Positions 11,571 through 24,007 of a DNA stretch of 64,000 nt are shown here, one piece after another. The number at the start of each line of letters is the position of its first letter. Within the stretch, counting starts at the first letter, position 1. Under the pieces are notes generated by a model. The model worked only from the letters and a program-made list of their open reading frames with translations. It was not told the DNA's origin and searched no databases. A program made the position numbers and the translations under genes. Origin of the DNA: Rostratula benghalensis (Eukaryota > Chordata > Aves > Charadriiformes > Rostratulidae); assembly GCA_013399305.1 (NCBI GenBank), contig VXAI01000013.1, positions 8,482,196-8,546,195 of the forward strand. Direction: 5' to 3'.

Positions 11571-14560
11571 CAATTTAATTCCAGTGGCACTGTGTAATTT
11601 CCATCAACAAAATAAATGAAATGTATACAGTAGAAAATGGATCCTGTTTTAAAATGCTCAGACCTGTCAGTTGTCTATTAATCTATATATCTATATATAT
11701 TCCATGTAAGAACTAGAAAGCAATATGAGTTTTCACATCCTTTGTATTTAATATTTACCTGTGGGCATGTATAAAATAATTCTAATAAATCCACAGCTAC
11801 TTACAATTTACAGAAGGGGGCTAATGCTGGTAGTTGATCCTAAACTGACACAAACCAGATATTCTCTTAATGTTACTCCAAGGAATTTTAAACTGACTCT
11901 GTTAAAGCCAAGGTTATTTGCCTTGGGGATGCCTAATGGAAGGGTTATTATAACACTGTCCACAAATAGGTGTCTTGAGAGAGCCAGGGCCATAATACTT
12001 CATTGACAGCTAATAGATTGTGCTATTGCTGTACCATAGTGATCTTTGAGGCCAAAGGTCATACCTCTTCCTTAATATTTAAATAAAGATACTTGACTAG
12101 AGCAGAAAACAGCTTATTGCCAGTGATGGCTGCTGCTCAATTTACAAGAACCTTTACAAAGTCATGCTAATTCCCGGCCTCCTTAGAATGCACGATAACC
12201 TTTCATAAATCCATCTTTTCCAGATGTCCTTGGAAATGACAGTTATAAAACTACAAATGATTTGTAATGCAAAATGGGACTGACAGACTTGGAGATTAGT
12301 TCTCAATGTACTAAAATGACTAAAGACTATAGCTAACAAAAGACTTAAAATGCATCAATAAGTATCTGCCAAAACAGCTCATGAGTATCTTAAACATTCT
12401 CAGTAACAGCTGGAAAATAAGAAATACTCATGATTGTAATATGACAAGTGGCTATTTTCCCTCTGAGGGTCCCGGAGCAAAACTTTGTTTCTGGGGAGCA
12501 ATCTGGATGGCAGATTTTGAATTGCTCCTGTTTCGAATACAACATTTTATTTGTCTGTATCATCCTCTTCATGAACTGGACTGTTTATGAACCAAACAGA
12601 ATTGTTTATGAGATCAAATTCTACTTGGGCTTACACTCATCACAGTTCAAATGGATATAAATTGTATTTAAATTTAGAAAGTGCTACAGAAAATACATTC
12701 GGTTAAAACAAGAAATACTGCTTCAATATTTAGGAAAAATATCCTCTTCAATATTCTGAAAGTAGATATGATCACGGTTTCTAAGTTTCACTGAAAATAT
12801 ACACTATAATTTATATTTACAGATAATCTTGTTTTCTGCTACTCCAGGGGGTGCTTTGTAATTCAGAAAAAAATATGATTTTTTAAATAGGCCTCTGTAA
12901 GCAATCTATGACTCCTTCAGCATTTCCAAAAGCCTATAGAAATCAAAATAAATAAAAAATATTGACAGTGTTACCTAGAAATACAAACTTCTACCTAAGG
13001 CAAAAAATGCTTTCTAGTACTAAAAAAAAAATTAAGAGGAGTCCACCACAAGGCATATCTGCACCCTCACACTCGGAAATCTCTGCAGGGATTGCCCAGC
13101 AGGTAAAGCATTAGGGTGATGGCAATGACTCATAGAACCAGCAGCTCTCTGCTGTGGGAGAGCATCCTGTGTTACGGCTGGTATTCACCACCCCTCTCTT
13201 GTTTGATTTTCTCTCCTACTTTCAATGTACTTGCTCTCACTTTTGTTCTCAGATCCTTTGTCTAAAAGACGTTAACCCTGGGAAATGTTAATTTTGGAAC
13301 TTGGAAGCATTCATTGAGTTAATGAAGTATTTGATGAAATAAATAATAAAGGGTATCCATCATGCTAAGGAAGTATGTTATTATGAAACGGTCATTTTGT
13401 TCATCTTTTCATACTTTTAAAGCTACCTGGGAAAATGATAATATATATTAGAGCCAATCACATAGCTTAATTGGTCACAAATGTGTTCCCAGCTTTTGTT
13501 CATTTGGGAATTATTTCACAGTCCTCGTTTCTGCAGAATTATTTGTAATTCCCAAGTTTTATATGGATTATCAAAACATATTTCAGCCATTTGTCCATTC
13601 ACACCCATTCTACCTCATCTGTACAGCATTTCTTTCATGGCAATGTTTGTTTGCCAAGATAATGATCTTGTTCCTGCTCCCAGACTGAATTAGGGAAAAA
13701 TATTAATCAGTCACTCCCTGGTTTATGAGCAAAAAGCTATTCATATAGAGATTAAGGAAAGGGATTAGCGAGGAAATCCATTTGAAAAATGTAGCTTCAG
13801 GCTTTGATCTGATGTTTGTGAGCCATGATCTTGCTTTTCCCTTAGCTCTATTTGTTGATTTTTGTAAAAAGGTCTATTGACACCAGCTCTGTGATGTCAT
13901 TTGTCACAATAAGTCAAATGAGGGAATAAAGCCATGGCACTCACTGCACCGGTAAATTTGCCAGACCTTTTCTTTTTATGGTATATGTTGACCCAAACTG
14001 GAAGTCTTTATTGGCTGTCACTACTTGTTCATTCTTATTCAGTGTCCTTTCTCCTCTTTCTCAGGGACCTTTCAGCTTGCCTCCCCACATCATTTATTCT
14101 CTCCCCAGCAGGCTTAGCACACAGCACAGGGCTTCGGAATGAGGAGTGCAGGGGCTCCAGCTCAAATTCCCCCTAACAAGATGAGGGGAAATTAAACATC
14201 TAAGGGTAGGGAACCAGGAACTAACTGACCAACACCAGGGAAACCTTCCAGAAAAAGGAGCAAAACTTCCATCTTTTTTTTTTTCCGTGTGGCTGTGGTT
14301 AACTTTATTTTGTTCTTGTTGCAGTTATTAGTTTTTCCTTGGCATGAGGCATTAGTGGCATTTAGATGAAAAGTCAGAACAAGATTTAACCACTAAACCT
14401 TCATCAGCAAAAGAGTGGCTTAGACAGTCACCCAAGGGTAAGAGACCTGCCTTTGAAATACTTGGTTTAGCTTGTTTAATGTCAGCTTAGTACTTTTTCC
14501 ATCCATGTCACTGATGAACACTTTAAACAAGGTATTGAAGTCTTCCCAGTTGACTTCAGG
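11571..14560. other. No gene or repeat recognised
   Basis: AT-rich intergenic DNA with only short chance frames (up to 81 codons). Confidence 0.45.
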
Positions 14561-14617
14561 TTTTGGTTGGTTTTGTTTGTTTGTTTGTTTGCTTAGTTTT
14601 GTTTTGTATTGTTTATT
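14561..14617. repeat. GTTT-rich simple repeat
   Basis: Four perfect GTTT units plus degenerate GGTTT and GTTTT units form a T/G tract. It is the complement-strand version of the A/C tracts seen elsewhere in this window. Confidence 0.8.
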
Positions 14618-17600
14618 AATGGGGCGTGGAATGGTTTCAAACAGGAGAGATTATTAAAAATCCTAAATTCTAGACAATAGTCTAGTAGTAGGAGCAGCCA
14701 CCCTTTGACAATGAAAGAGTTTGGGTCAGGCTTCTTTGTCATATCAAGTGACATTAGGGGTTCAGATATCCCACAAGAACCTGAAGAGCACTGCTCTTTG
14801 AGTTACTGTGTATGGGCTTCTTGTCCAAACACACCCAGCGCAGCTGACATGTGCACTATGGTACAAGCATGTGAGACACTTACAGACCTAGAAGACAGAT
14901 GAGCAGAGGTTTCTGAATGCCACAAAATGTTGCCTGGATGTTTAAAGAGAAATTTAGGTGCCCACTAAGACTAACAAAAATTCAATGATTACTGAGATAT
15001 TCTTTCACATTTACACTGGAATGTGTGTCTGGTGGTTTGTAATAGTGACAAAAAAGATAAAAATGTTTCATAAATATTTTCCCTGATAACTCAAGTCGCG
15101 AGGATGTACATAGTTGACTCAACAAAAAAACATATTCCTGAACATATTTCTCTCCTGTGAGGGATATAGGAATAGAGTTTGGTTGCCTATACAAATGTAC
15201 TCAAAAAGTAGGGAAAAGACTTCTCTGACATTTTAAGTTTACGAAGTCTTATCTGTTTTTATTATTAGAAAATAATAAAAAAAAAAGTGAGAAAAAATAT
15301 CTCAGTGAGAGGATTCTGTAATTTGAGATCCCTTGACTCTAGAAAACAATCCCTGCAGTTGCCAGATAGAGTCAGGAGATTAAAAAGGAAGGGAGTGAGT
15401 ATTGGATGGCTATATATGAAATGGTTTTACTCTGCCAACCTGTCCTAAACCAATAATTCAATTTCAATAGGAAAATTGAAACCATATGTCTCTCTTTATA
15501 GGAATGATTGGCATGTTACATTTAGTTAACCATTTTCTTCCTACTTGTTCACTTCTTCAATTTTTTACCTTTTTGCAGGACTAGCAATGAATCTTTCCAT
15601 ATTTAAAAGATCAGCACATATTTTATGCACAAAGATCTCAGTGCAAAATACATTTCTGAAGCAGACCACCTCCAGCAATAGTTTAGATAATGTTTAGAGA
15701 GGTGTTCACCTACAGGGGAAAGGTAACCCAGACTCCTATCTGATCAGTGATGAAGAGGCAAAGATGATGAAGTTCTTCACAAAAGTAGACCCCATAGTTC
15801 TTCTGCCACCAGCAATATATTCAAGGAACTGATTGATAAGGCTTGTTTTCATGCAATAAATGTCTGAAGGATAAGGAAGGAAAAGTGAAGATGCACCATG
15901 TAAAAGTAAACATGATCAGAGCACAAAAGCCTTTGCTGAAAAGAGATAATACAGCATATAAACTCTACCATTACCTCTGCCTTTGTCTTCCAATTAGAAA
16001 AAGAAAATTAGAAGTTTAAGAAAAAGTAAATAAAAAAAGGTAAATTCAAAAATATGGAATCAAACTTTTTTCTCCCTTTTTTAGTAATGTCATTGCTTAC
16101 TTAAACCACTATGTACTTATTCCTTTCCCCAGTGATGTCTTATTGTCACCTAGAAAACAAAGCTATATGAACAATTTTTATGCTATTAGAGTCTATTGAA
16201 AAAGATAAATGTTCTCACTGCAAATTCCAAAGTGCCCCTTGTCAGATTCATGGGCTTGCTGAAATACTTACACACAAGTTATAAACAGGTTTCCTCAGCA
16301 AATTGCTGAGAACTGTTGGTAAAATTCCTGAAAGAACTGTGAATAACCTGTGTGATGAATGGGGTCGAGAAATCTCATCATTTTCATATATCTGAGGAGA
16401 GCTTAATTAATTCAAATGAAGAAATTAAAGGTGTATGAAGGGGATTAAGGCAAAAGCTGAAAATAAAAATAGATCTGCAAAATATTAGATCTCTCCTAGC
16501 CTCAAAAGAGATCAATTAAATCTTTACAAGAGAAAAAGCACTGAAAAGGTCTCCTGTGGGGCTAACAAAAGTCTGAAGTGTAATATTTTGTAAATGCCAT
16601 AATTTAAGGAGAATACAATGTGTTATTTTTATATGCTGCAGAACCCCACAACTCCACTTCCCTCTCCTGCTAAAAACGCAACCCAACTAACATAGCACTT
16701 GCAACTCTTTGACAGTGTCCTGGATTTTAACACTTTCTGCCTATTTTATTTTTCATGTCTGCAGCAGTTCCAGAAGTCACTCACCCCAGTGCTATTATTC
16801 TCCATAAATCAGAGAGGAGTGATTGATTCCTTTATAAATTTTGTGTACCACACAGGAGACTGGTTGGTAAACATTGCGATAGTAAATAGGCCTTCTCTTT
16901 TTCCAAACATTTTTGAGGATCCTGCACAAAGAGTTTAAATTTCTGATGAACTGCTTGCTCCATCTCTAATTAGCATTAACACTAAAAACACTATTCACTA
17001 TTCATATTTGCTCATCTCCTTATCTTAGATTAACCACTGTTTAATATGTGGTTAAAATTATTCTGCACATCATCAACTGATCTATGTGAAACAGCACAGA
17101 GAACAAAAGAAGCTTAATCTTCCATGAAGCTTCAGTCAAGTGAAACTGTACATAATCCAGAGACAGTTTCTTTTTGATAACCTGCACTTAATACACACTG
17201 CATGTCTCCCCCTCTCTCTGCCTCTGCATATTTTCAATCTGCTTATGAAAATAAATAAAAAAAAAGTCCTGATTATTACTATTTCTTTTGCTAGATTTCA
17301 CACACTTTGGGCCTAATTGTGCAAACTCTTTGGTTGAGCTGTCCCGTGGACACGACTCTGTGCAAACAACCGTGATACCAACGGGACCACTTGCAATAAT
17401 ATCACATCCAGGAAGAAAGAAGACTTTGTGAGATGAGGGTTTGAATAGTCATTGTAGCTGCAAAGGACTTGAGGCAAATAGTTGCCTTTTGGGCTGCTAA
17501 GACGAAATAGAACTAAAACGAAAAATAAAGATACTTTCCATAAACAAGTAAAGGGAGAGGACACTTATATACCGAATTATTAAGGAGAGGGTAGGCTCTT

Positions 17601-17733
17601 GTTGGTAAGAATATAAACTGCATCACTGAATCCTGTGTTTTTCCAAATTACCCACCTAAGTAAGTAAAAGAGGGCTCAACAAACAGTTGTAGTTATACAA
17701 AAGCAATTTTCTGTACCTCAAAATATTTTATTT
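14618..17733. other. No gene or repeat recognised
   Basis: AT-rich intergenic DNA. Frames up to 83 codons lack any protein feature. The phrase TTTGGGCCTAATTGTGCAAA near 17307 recalls ancient sauropsid repeat ends, but it is too short to call. Confidence 0.45.
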
Positions 17734-17777
17734 AAAAAAACCCAAAACCACCACCACCACAACAACAAAAAAACCTC
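17734..17777. repeat. A-run/C-triplet low-complexity tract
   Basis: A7-CCC-A4 followed by CCACCACCACCAC, AACAAC and A8. It is one of about ten similar tracts in the window and lies 110 bases before the CpG islet. Confidence 0.85.
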
Positions 17778-17890
17778 ACCTGGGAGTTAAAGCAACATTT
17801 TAATTTTTAACAATACGTCCCCTGGTACAGAGTAGGATAAATTCAAGCCTGCAAGTGTGCACATGGCATTTTTGCCCCTTTAGCCCAACC

Positions 17891-17902
17891 GCCCCCCTGG
17901 CA
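17891..17902 (-). promoter_or_regulatory. CTCF-like motif, reverse orientation
   Basis: GCCCCCCTGGCA agrees with the reverse complement of the CTCF core at about 9-10 of 12 positions. It sits at the left edge of the CpG islet. Confidence 0.35.
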
Positions 17903-18062
17903 GCATCAGGATTCCCGCAGGGAAGCGCAGCCCCTTCCCCCGCGACCCCTGTCCCGCAGCCCATGGGCGAGCAGCGGGCGCGGAGGGGCGCGGGTGGCCA
18001 GCGACGGATGCGGAGCGGATGGAGGACAATAAATCCCTTCCCGGGAAGGTCTCGGGTGTTCC

Positions 18063-18080
18063 CGCCACTAGAGGTCTCTG
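18063..18080 (+). promoter_or_regulatory. CTCF-like motif, forward orientation
   Basis: CGCCACTAGAGGTCTCTG fits the vertebrate CTCF consensus, with CCACTAGAGG intact at 18065-18074 and about three mismatches over 18 positions. It lies near the right edge of the CpG islet, in the opposite orientation to the motif at 17891. Confidence 0.45.
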
Positions 18081-18115
18081 TCGTTACAGCTTTCCCGCTC
18101 CCGCGCTCCTTAATT

Positions 18116-19345
18116 ATTTTACTCAAAGGAACAATTCTGCCTTTTAGATTGGAATGCCTCACTTTAAGTGGTGTGCTAGAGAAAGATATAATGCCTCCTT
18201 AGCTTGTTCTCCTGCTGATGAGTAGATGTTGGCTTGACTGAATGAATCATCCTGGATATTTTAATACACAATGGGTATACTTTAGCAAAGAAGTTTGAGC
18301 TTTCACCTTGGATTCCAAAAGGTTGAAAATTTGACCAGAGAAAACAATATGCTATGGTAAGAAGTGCCTTACTACTGAGAGACCGACAGCGTTATACTTC
18401 AAACTCTCCTGAGGACACCTAGGATCTGGTATATACTTAGATCCCATAATTGTAAATGTGATCTCTTTTACATTCATTTCTATTACTTTTTGGCTAAAAA
18501 ATAAAAAGGCATATTTTTCCCACATGAGTTGAAGTAAAGTTCTAGTATATAACTACTTTCACTTTGTCATGCATTTTTCTTGTAATAAAAATGGGATATT
18601 AACTATGGTAGTTGTCTTTTTTTGTTATTTATTATGAAAAAAAACCCATCAAACTTCTTTCCACGTCCTACTCTTAAATTCTTGTGGGATGTTGCTTCCC
18701 TTACACTTGCTACACAGATGAAACAGAACATCATCCAATTTATGTAAAATTATGTTCTTCTGATCAATGAAAGCAAAGGACATGAAGAAAACCAAACAAA
18801 ATATAAACAGATTTCCATCCCCATAAACAAGGTAAACCATGTTTGAAGAAAGTGTGGCAAAGCACATTGATATCAGTTAGAAGGCAATATAAGTATCGAT
18901 GGGATAGAGAGAATTTTCCAATTTTCAAGGATGCTGGAGGAAGATGGGTGGAAAACCTCTTCTTAGCTCAACGAGATGTGTGTACGAGGTAAATATACTA
19001 CAGCAAAACAATGCCAGTATGCTGAAGATATTCAGAAGAAGGGAGGAGATTCCCCTGTTAAATGGAGAGGTAGGCATCATGCAAGAGTGGGGGGAAACAA
19101 AGGGCTTTGAATTAGTAGCAGTAGGGTGATATCATCTGGCCAAAAGTGTTATGGAAAAGCACACTGTAGCAAAATTTCCTGTGAATTGATCAAGAAAGCA
19201 CTGTAAGGGAATGTTATGGGGCCATAAGCACACCCTTCAGCCTGCACTGAAAGAATTCAAGCTGAAGCCTATTTCGTACTAACAAACTGTGGAGTTACAG
19301 CGCAAATATATACTCCCCACAATACCTTATTGGGGTTGTTAAAAC
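18116..19345. other. No gene or repeat recognised
   Basis: AT-rich intergenic DNA. Frames of 61-72 codons at 18649-19129 lack features. Confidence 0.45.
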
Positions 19346-19349
19346 GATT

Positions 19350-19440
19350 GTGTGGGTCCACATTCTGATTTCACTTACAGTACTTTCACTGTGGTGCAGC
19401 TGGAGCTCTCAGTGGAGTTACTGCTTATTTACAGTCCTAT
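19350..19440. repeat. Ancient sauropsid interspersed-repeat fragment
   Basis: Blocks CATTCTGATTTCACTTACAG, CAGTGGAGTTACT and TTATTTACAG occur in the order I recall from an old palindrome-like repeat common in turtles, crocodilians and birds. I cannot name the family with certainty. Confidence 0.4.
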
Positions 19441-20390
19441 GAGAGCACGCTCAGTGTCTTAAAAAGCAAAGACGTTCTTGGTATTCCTTTTATGATTCTA
19501 AATTACTTGCTCAGTAACAAAAGATCTTTCTCCTAAAGATTTTAAAGGGCCTGATTTTCCATTTCCACCTCCATCACTGTTTCTGCTTTTCCAGAGGGGG
19601 TATAGAATACTACCTTCCCAATTTTGCCTCTTGACACTCCGTTTGCCAAAGGACATAAAGCTACACAGGTGCTAGGTAGTAGAAAACCATGCAGGTGTAT
19701 TTCTTAGCATAATTACGTCCTTTAAATGTTTAATAGACCAAAATTTGGACCATGAAACTCCTACTACATGGCTTACGCAGAGCCAGACACCCTGAGTACT
19801 CTAAGGTAGGCTTTTACATGTTGTAAGTCTATTGCCCTAATTTAATGAAGCTGCTGGCACCTGATGAGACACCAGTGTTTCACCTCTGTAGAAGGGGATG
19901 GCAATTGCGCAGCCGCCAACGGACGTGCTTAAATTCTGTTGTTCAAGTGAAGAACAAAGTAAGGATTTGAATTCAGAGAGGACAATACTGAGGATAAAAC
20001 CATTAGCTTTGTAGGACAGCAAGATCGCTAAACCCAGAGCTTTATACAAGCAGAGACCATCTCCCTGACTCGGTGGGGTGAGGGAAGTCCCTCCTTCCCC
20101 GACTGGTGTAAATCCTGGGAGGCTGAGAAGGCTGCAGAGTCCTCTGAGTCCAGTGGCTGTAAATGTCTTTCCATTATGTTGGAGGAAGTTGGAGGTAAGA
20201 AACTTTCTACATTCCCTCCTTCTGCATGAGGAGGCCATTTTTGTTTTGAAATCCTGGTAGACGTTCAATGCAGTTAATTTCTCCGTCCTTTACAGTAGCT
20301 CCACATGGATCATCATAGCCTGAGGGCTGTCATTACTGCTAGGGCTTACAGAAGGGGAAAGAAAGACCAGATTCATTATTCATTTGTACT
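19441..20390. other. Mixed intergenic DNA; possible old repeat scraps
   Basis: GGGCCTGATTTTCCATTTCC at about 19548 resembles the same class of ancient repeat. The 143-codon - strand frame at 19837-20268 has no recognisable domain and is crossed by a + strand frame. It is probably chance. Confidence 0.35.
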
Positions 20391-20394
20391 GAAG

Positions 20395-20487
20395 GGAGAG
20401 GGAATGAATCCAGAGAGACAGAGTGGTCATACGCAGAACCCAGTTTTCCCGATTCGCGTTGCATCCACTGGGCTATGCTGCCTTTGG
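20395..20487 (-). repeat. MIR-like SINE head (ancient)
   Basis: AACCCAGTTTTCCCGATTCG followed by ATCCACTGGGCTATGCTGCC reads as the reverse complement of the tRNA-derived head of a MIR-type SINE. It is strongly diverged and the rest of the element is not clear. Confidence 0.45.
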
Positions 20488-21000
20488 CATGCGTCAGGGG
20501 TAAGAAATGCATTAAGTACAAGTGTCTGTCCAATAGGCTGTGTAGCTCCTACCTGTCTCTTGGGGCAGAGCAGCCCCAGTACTGCTTTGGAGTAGGGACT
20601 GCAAAGTCACAGCTAAGGCTGAGACCCCTTCCCTTGCCTGTTTGGGGAAACATCCCAGCCTAGTAAGTGACAGGAAAGGGCTGCCACGTCCTCAGCTGGA
20701 GCTGGGCACAGTTGTAATGGTGATACAGAGAGAGCAGCATTTTCTTCAGCTCGTGACCCAGAGTATGTGCCCCTTAGTTTCTCCTGTAAATCCATTGCTG
20801 CTAACTGCTGCGTTAAATAGACCCATGACCCTGATATTTTTAGTTCATCTTTTCCTGGACTCTGGCTTGGCTATTACTATAAATTAGGAAAATGAGAAAG
20901 GATTGTATTATCTCTAGAAGTGTCCTTGTTCTGCAGACCCCTCACCTGGAGTCAGTAGTAGCTACAGCCTTCAATTAGCCTACTCCTGGGATTTGCAGGG
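20488..21000. other. No gene or repeat recognised
   Basis: Relatively GC-rich intergenic DNA with overlapping chance frames on both strands (60-96 codons). Confidence 0.4.
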
Positions 21001-21062
21001 TTTGTTTTGGGTTGGTGCTTTGGTTTGGTTTTTTTGTGGGCGTTTCTTTTTTGTGTGGCGTT
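21001..21062. repeat. T/G-rich low-complexity tract
   Basis: Repeats of GGTTT and GTTTT with GGG triplets. This is the complement-strand form of the A-run/C-triplet tracts elsewhere in the window. Confidence 0.8.
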
Positions 21063-22084
21063 TCACACAAGACAAAAATAAAAAAACCATCGTCAGCGTG
21101 GCAGGTTTATAGATGATATTCTTTAAAAGTGGTGCTACCCAAATTGTTACCCTGTTACTTCCTTGGTGAGATGTTTCTCTCCATGTTAGACCCACAGTGG
21201 TTTTGGTGGAGATTTCTGGGGAAGGTCACATTTGTCAGAAAATGCAGTGGCCAAAGATGGCTTCTGAGGACAAGGCTACTGTGCACAACAGGAAGGTCTT
21301 TTTGTTCCTCCAGAGATGGAGGAATGATGTGAAGATGCTGTGAAGAATATGTATGCTCTGGAACCAGGTTTTCATCTTGCAAAATAAAAGAGAAGAGAGA
21401 TGTTTGGAAATTAAAAAGCTCAAAATACAATAATAGTGGATAAGAAGAAACATCTTTATGTTTTGATGCAGAGAAATTGATTCCAGAGGCTTGAGTTTGA
21501 ATATACTGCTCTTTGGTAGAGCTTTGTGTTTTCTGAGCTAAGTTGGTAGCCTACTTACTGCTGTATGGATTAGTAGAGTTACTGGTCTTGTCACTGGTTT
21601 GGCAGGATGAAGTCAGGTATCCATCAGTGACATGCTGACTCTAATATGGGTTAAGCTTTACAATTGCCAGCCTAGAAAAGGACAAAGCCTATGTATGTAG
21701 TAACTCCTTTGCTGGGAAACACTAGGTGTAGCAGTTCATGTGTAGCCACCAAAGGTCTAGGAATCGATACCCATGGGCGTGTGGGGAGCGGAGGGGGGAG
21801 GGAAGAGAGAGAGAGTTTATTTTCTATCCATTTGCTTAAAGTATCACAAATTTTTTAACTAAGGTAGATTTTTTCATCATTGTTCAGTGTTAATATAAAT
21901 TCCCTATTCTGCCTAAGCAAACCAGAATATTGCCTTTTGGTCACATTTGCATATTTTGCAGCAGATTTTAAGGCTTTTGAACTTCATAACTTCATCAGGA
22001 CAAACAAACAACTGTCAGTCAGTTTATCTATAGCTCTGAATAGTTGGTAAGAGAATAACATTATAAGAATAATATAATATTGTA
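21063..22084. other. No gene recognised
   Basis: AT-rich intergenic DNA with a short G-rich/GA stretch at about 21779-21816. Chance frames only. Confidence 0.45.
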
Positions 22085-23278
22085 GAATCATAGAGTCATG
22101 GAATTGTCTAAGTCGGAAGGGACCTTCCATAATCTAGTGCAACCATCAACCTAATTCTGACAAAAAAACCCAAACCAAACCAAAAAACAAACCCCACACA
22201 AACAGCAAAAGACACGCACCCTGTCGCTGAAACATGTCACTGAGCAATATGTCAACCTGTCTTTTGAATACCTCCAGGGATGGTGCCTCAATCACTTGCC
22301 TGGGCAGCCCATTCCAATGCTTAGTAAACCTTTCAGTCCTATCAGTGTCAAAATGTTTCCTGATATTCAATCTGAACCTCCCCTGGTGCAACTTGAGGCC
22401 AATTCCTCTTGTCCTTCACTCATTACTTGGGAGAAGAGACAAAGTCCCACCTCTCTACCACCTCCTTTCAGGTAGCTGTAGAGAGTGATAAAGTCTCTCC
22501 TCAGACTCCTTTTCTCTGGGCTGAACAACCCCAGTTCCCTCAGCCACTCCTCACAAGACACTTAAGACTCATAAGACTCCTCCAGGCTCCTCACCAGCTT
22601 TGTTGCCTTTCTCTGGACACACTCCAGCACCTCAATGTCTTTTTTTTTGTGGAAAGGGGCTGAAAACCAAACACAGTACTTGAGGTGGGGGCCTCACCAG
22701 TGCCATGTACAGAGGGATGACCACCTCTACTCACAACGCTGTTCCTGATAGAGTCCAGGATGTTGTTGGCCTTCCTGGCCACCTGGGCACACTGCTGACT
22801 CACATTTAGCAGATAGTTCACCAACACCCCCAGGTTCTTTGCTCCCAGGCAGCTCTCCAACTATTCCTCCCCAGGCTTGTAATGCTGCATGGGGTTGTTG
22901 CGATCCAAGTGCAGGACCCAGCACTTGACCTTGTTGAACCATTGGCCTTGGCCCATCCATCCACTTGTCCAGATCCCTCTGCAAAGCCTTTCTACCCTCG
23001 AGCAGGTCAACACTCCCACATAACCTGGTGTTGTCTTCAAACTTACTGAGGATGCACTTGGTCCCCTTGTTCAGATCATTGATAAAGATGTTAATGAAAA
23101 CCAGCTCCAATACCAAACCCTGGAAGACACCACTCATGACCAGCTGCCAACTGGATTTAACTCTATTCACAACTTTCTGGGCCTGGCCCTCCAGCCAGTT
23201 TTTAACTCAGAGGAGAGTACTCCATCCAAGCCATGGGTCAGCCAGTTTCTCCAGGAGGATACTGAGATCCACTGTGAG
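22085..23278 (-). mobile_element. CR1 non-LTR retrotransposon, 5'-truncated, inactive
   Basis: CR1 is the dominant avian LINE and copies itself through a reverse transcriptase encoded by ORF2. This copy lies on the - strand. The element's 3' end is at 22085, where AATCATAGAGTCATGGAATT is the complement of the CR1 octamer tail. Reading leftward from 23278 are the last part of the reverse-transcriptase domain and the C-terminal part of ORF2 (best seen in the - frames at 22727-23170, 22591-22860 and 22367-22561), then the 3' UTR. The catalytic box reads F-E-D-N, so the aspartate pair is not intact. The frame shifts several times. The 3' UTR contains an expanded A/C tract at 22161-22210. The copy ends near 23278 through ordinary 5' truncation. 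Confidence 0.93.
22161..22210. repeat. A-run/C-triplet tract inside the CR1 3' UTR
   Basis: A7-CCC-AAACC-AAACC-A6-C... occupies the place where related CR1 copies have a short ACAAAAACC-type segment. It looks like local expansion within the retroposon. Confidence 0.8.
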
Positions 23279-23889
23279 TCTAAGAAAACAAAATTATTAT
23301 GATAATATTAATTCTGACTTAAAGGGAATATTTGAAGATGGTTTCTTTCCCTGAATGAATTGTACTATGGTGGCCCCTTAGCCATCACATTTGCATTGGT
23401 TTTTGTGTTTGGGATATTACCACTCTGTTGGGCTGGCATTAAATATCTGTTTATGAGGAAAGAGAATCAGACAAAAACAACCTCTGAAGTACCATAGAAA
23501 CATTTCTCTTAAGCTTGATTTCAACCCAAAAAAGTATAAAGAACACCAGCATACTTATTTAAAGTGTGGATATATGTCTGCATTTGTTGGGAATGAGCTT
23601 TCAAAAAACTCTTTGTCAGTAGCCATCTGATACATAAATGGCTTTGTTTACAGTGAAATGCTGGCATAAATAAATAGGAATATTGAACCAGAACAATTGC
23701 CTTCAGCAGCCAGTGCTGTAAATCATACACAAGCTGTCATCATGAGTTGAAACACGTCTGCATATTTAGTACCATGTTTAGCTTGCCTAATCAGAACAAT
23801 ATGTAAACCGTTAGTGCACATGAGAGCTTGCCAAGCTAAAAATTATTTACAAGTTGTATTTTGTGTTTCTGGAAATTTTCAACAAAAAA
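23279..23889. other. No gene or repeat recognised
   Basis: AT-rich intergenic DNA between the CR1 copy and the pentanucleotide satellite. Confidence 0.45.
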
Positions 23890-23932
23890 GAGAGGAGAGG
23901 AGAGGAGAGGAGAGGAGAAGAGAGGAGGGAGG
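23890..23932. repeat. GGAGA-type pentanucleotide array
   Basis: About seven AGAGG units with slight degeneration at the right end. Purine-only on the + strand. It is separated from the GGAAA array at 24008 by about 54 bases of GC-richer unique DNA and a gap. Confidence 0.9.
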
Positions 23933-23986
23933 TAGCGCTGTGGGTAGGGAAGGGATGGCGAGGAGGGATCCTGCAGCTCAGGAGCT

Positions 23987-24007
23987 NNNNNNNNNNNNNN
24001 NNNNNNN
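23987..24007. other. Assembly gap (21 N)
   Basis: Twenty-one undetermined bases directly before the GGAAA array. The true length is unknown; the gap sits at the edge of a satellite, where assemblers often fail. Confidence 0.98.

Larger units (their letters stand above)
17885..18115. promoter_or_regulatory. CpG islet (possible distal promoter or boundary element)
   Basis: By eye about 23 CpG dinucleotides fall in 230 bases, while the flanking kilobases are AT-rich and nearly CpG-free. The islet contains a GC-box-like CCGCCCCCC, CGCG clusters and no recognisable repeat. Frames run through on both strands (17855-18202 + and 17800-18162 -), as expected in GC-rich DNA with few stops. An ATG at 17962 opens an Arg-rich frame with no family resemblance. 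It could be the unmethylated promoter of an unannotated non-coding RNA, a CTCF-bound element, or a small GC-rich insertion. Its function is not shown by sequence alone. Confidence 0.6.

Noticed and set aside
11521..11580. T16 run as the tail of a - strand processed pseudogene
   Set aside because: No retroposed gene body or target-site duplication could be recognised beside it.
17800..18202. Arg/Pro/Ala-rich frames of 115-120 codons on both strands of the CpG islet
   Set aside because: GC-rich DNA has few stop codons, so frames stay open on both strands. No family resemblance and no convincing splice sites.
19837..20268. 143-codon open frame on the - strand
   Set aside because: No recognisable family and overlapped by a + frame. 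Adjacent sequence looks like ancient repeat scraps.
22727..23170. 147-codon - strand frame as a host gene
   Set aside because: It is the decayed reverse-transcriptase portion of a CR1 retrotransposon.
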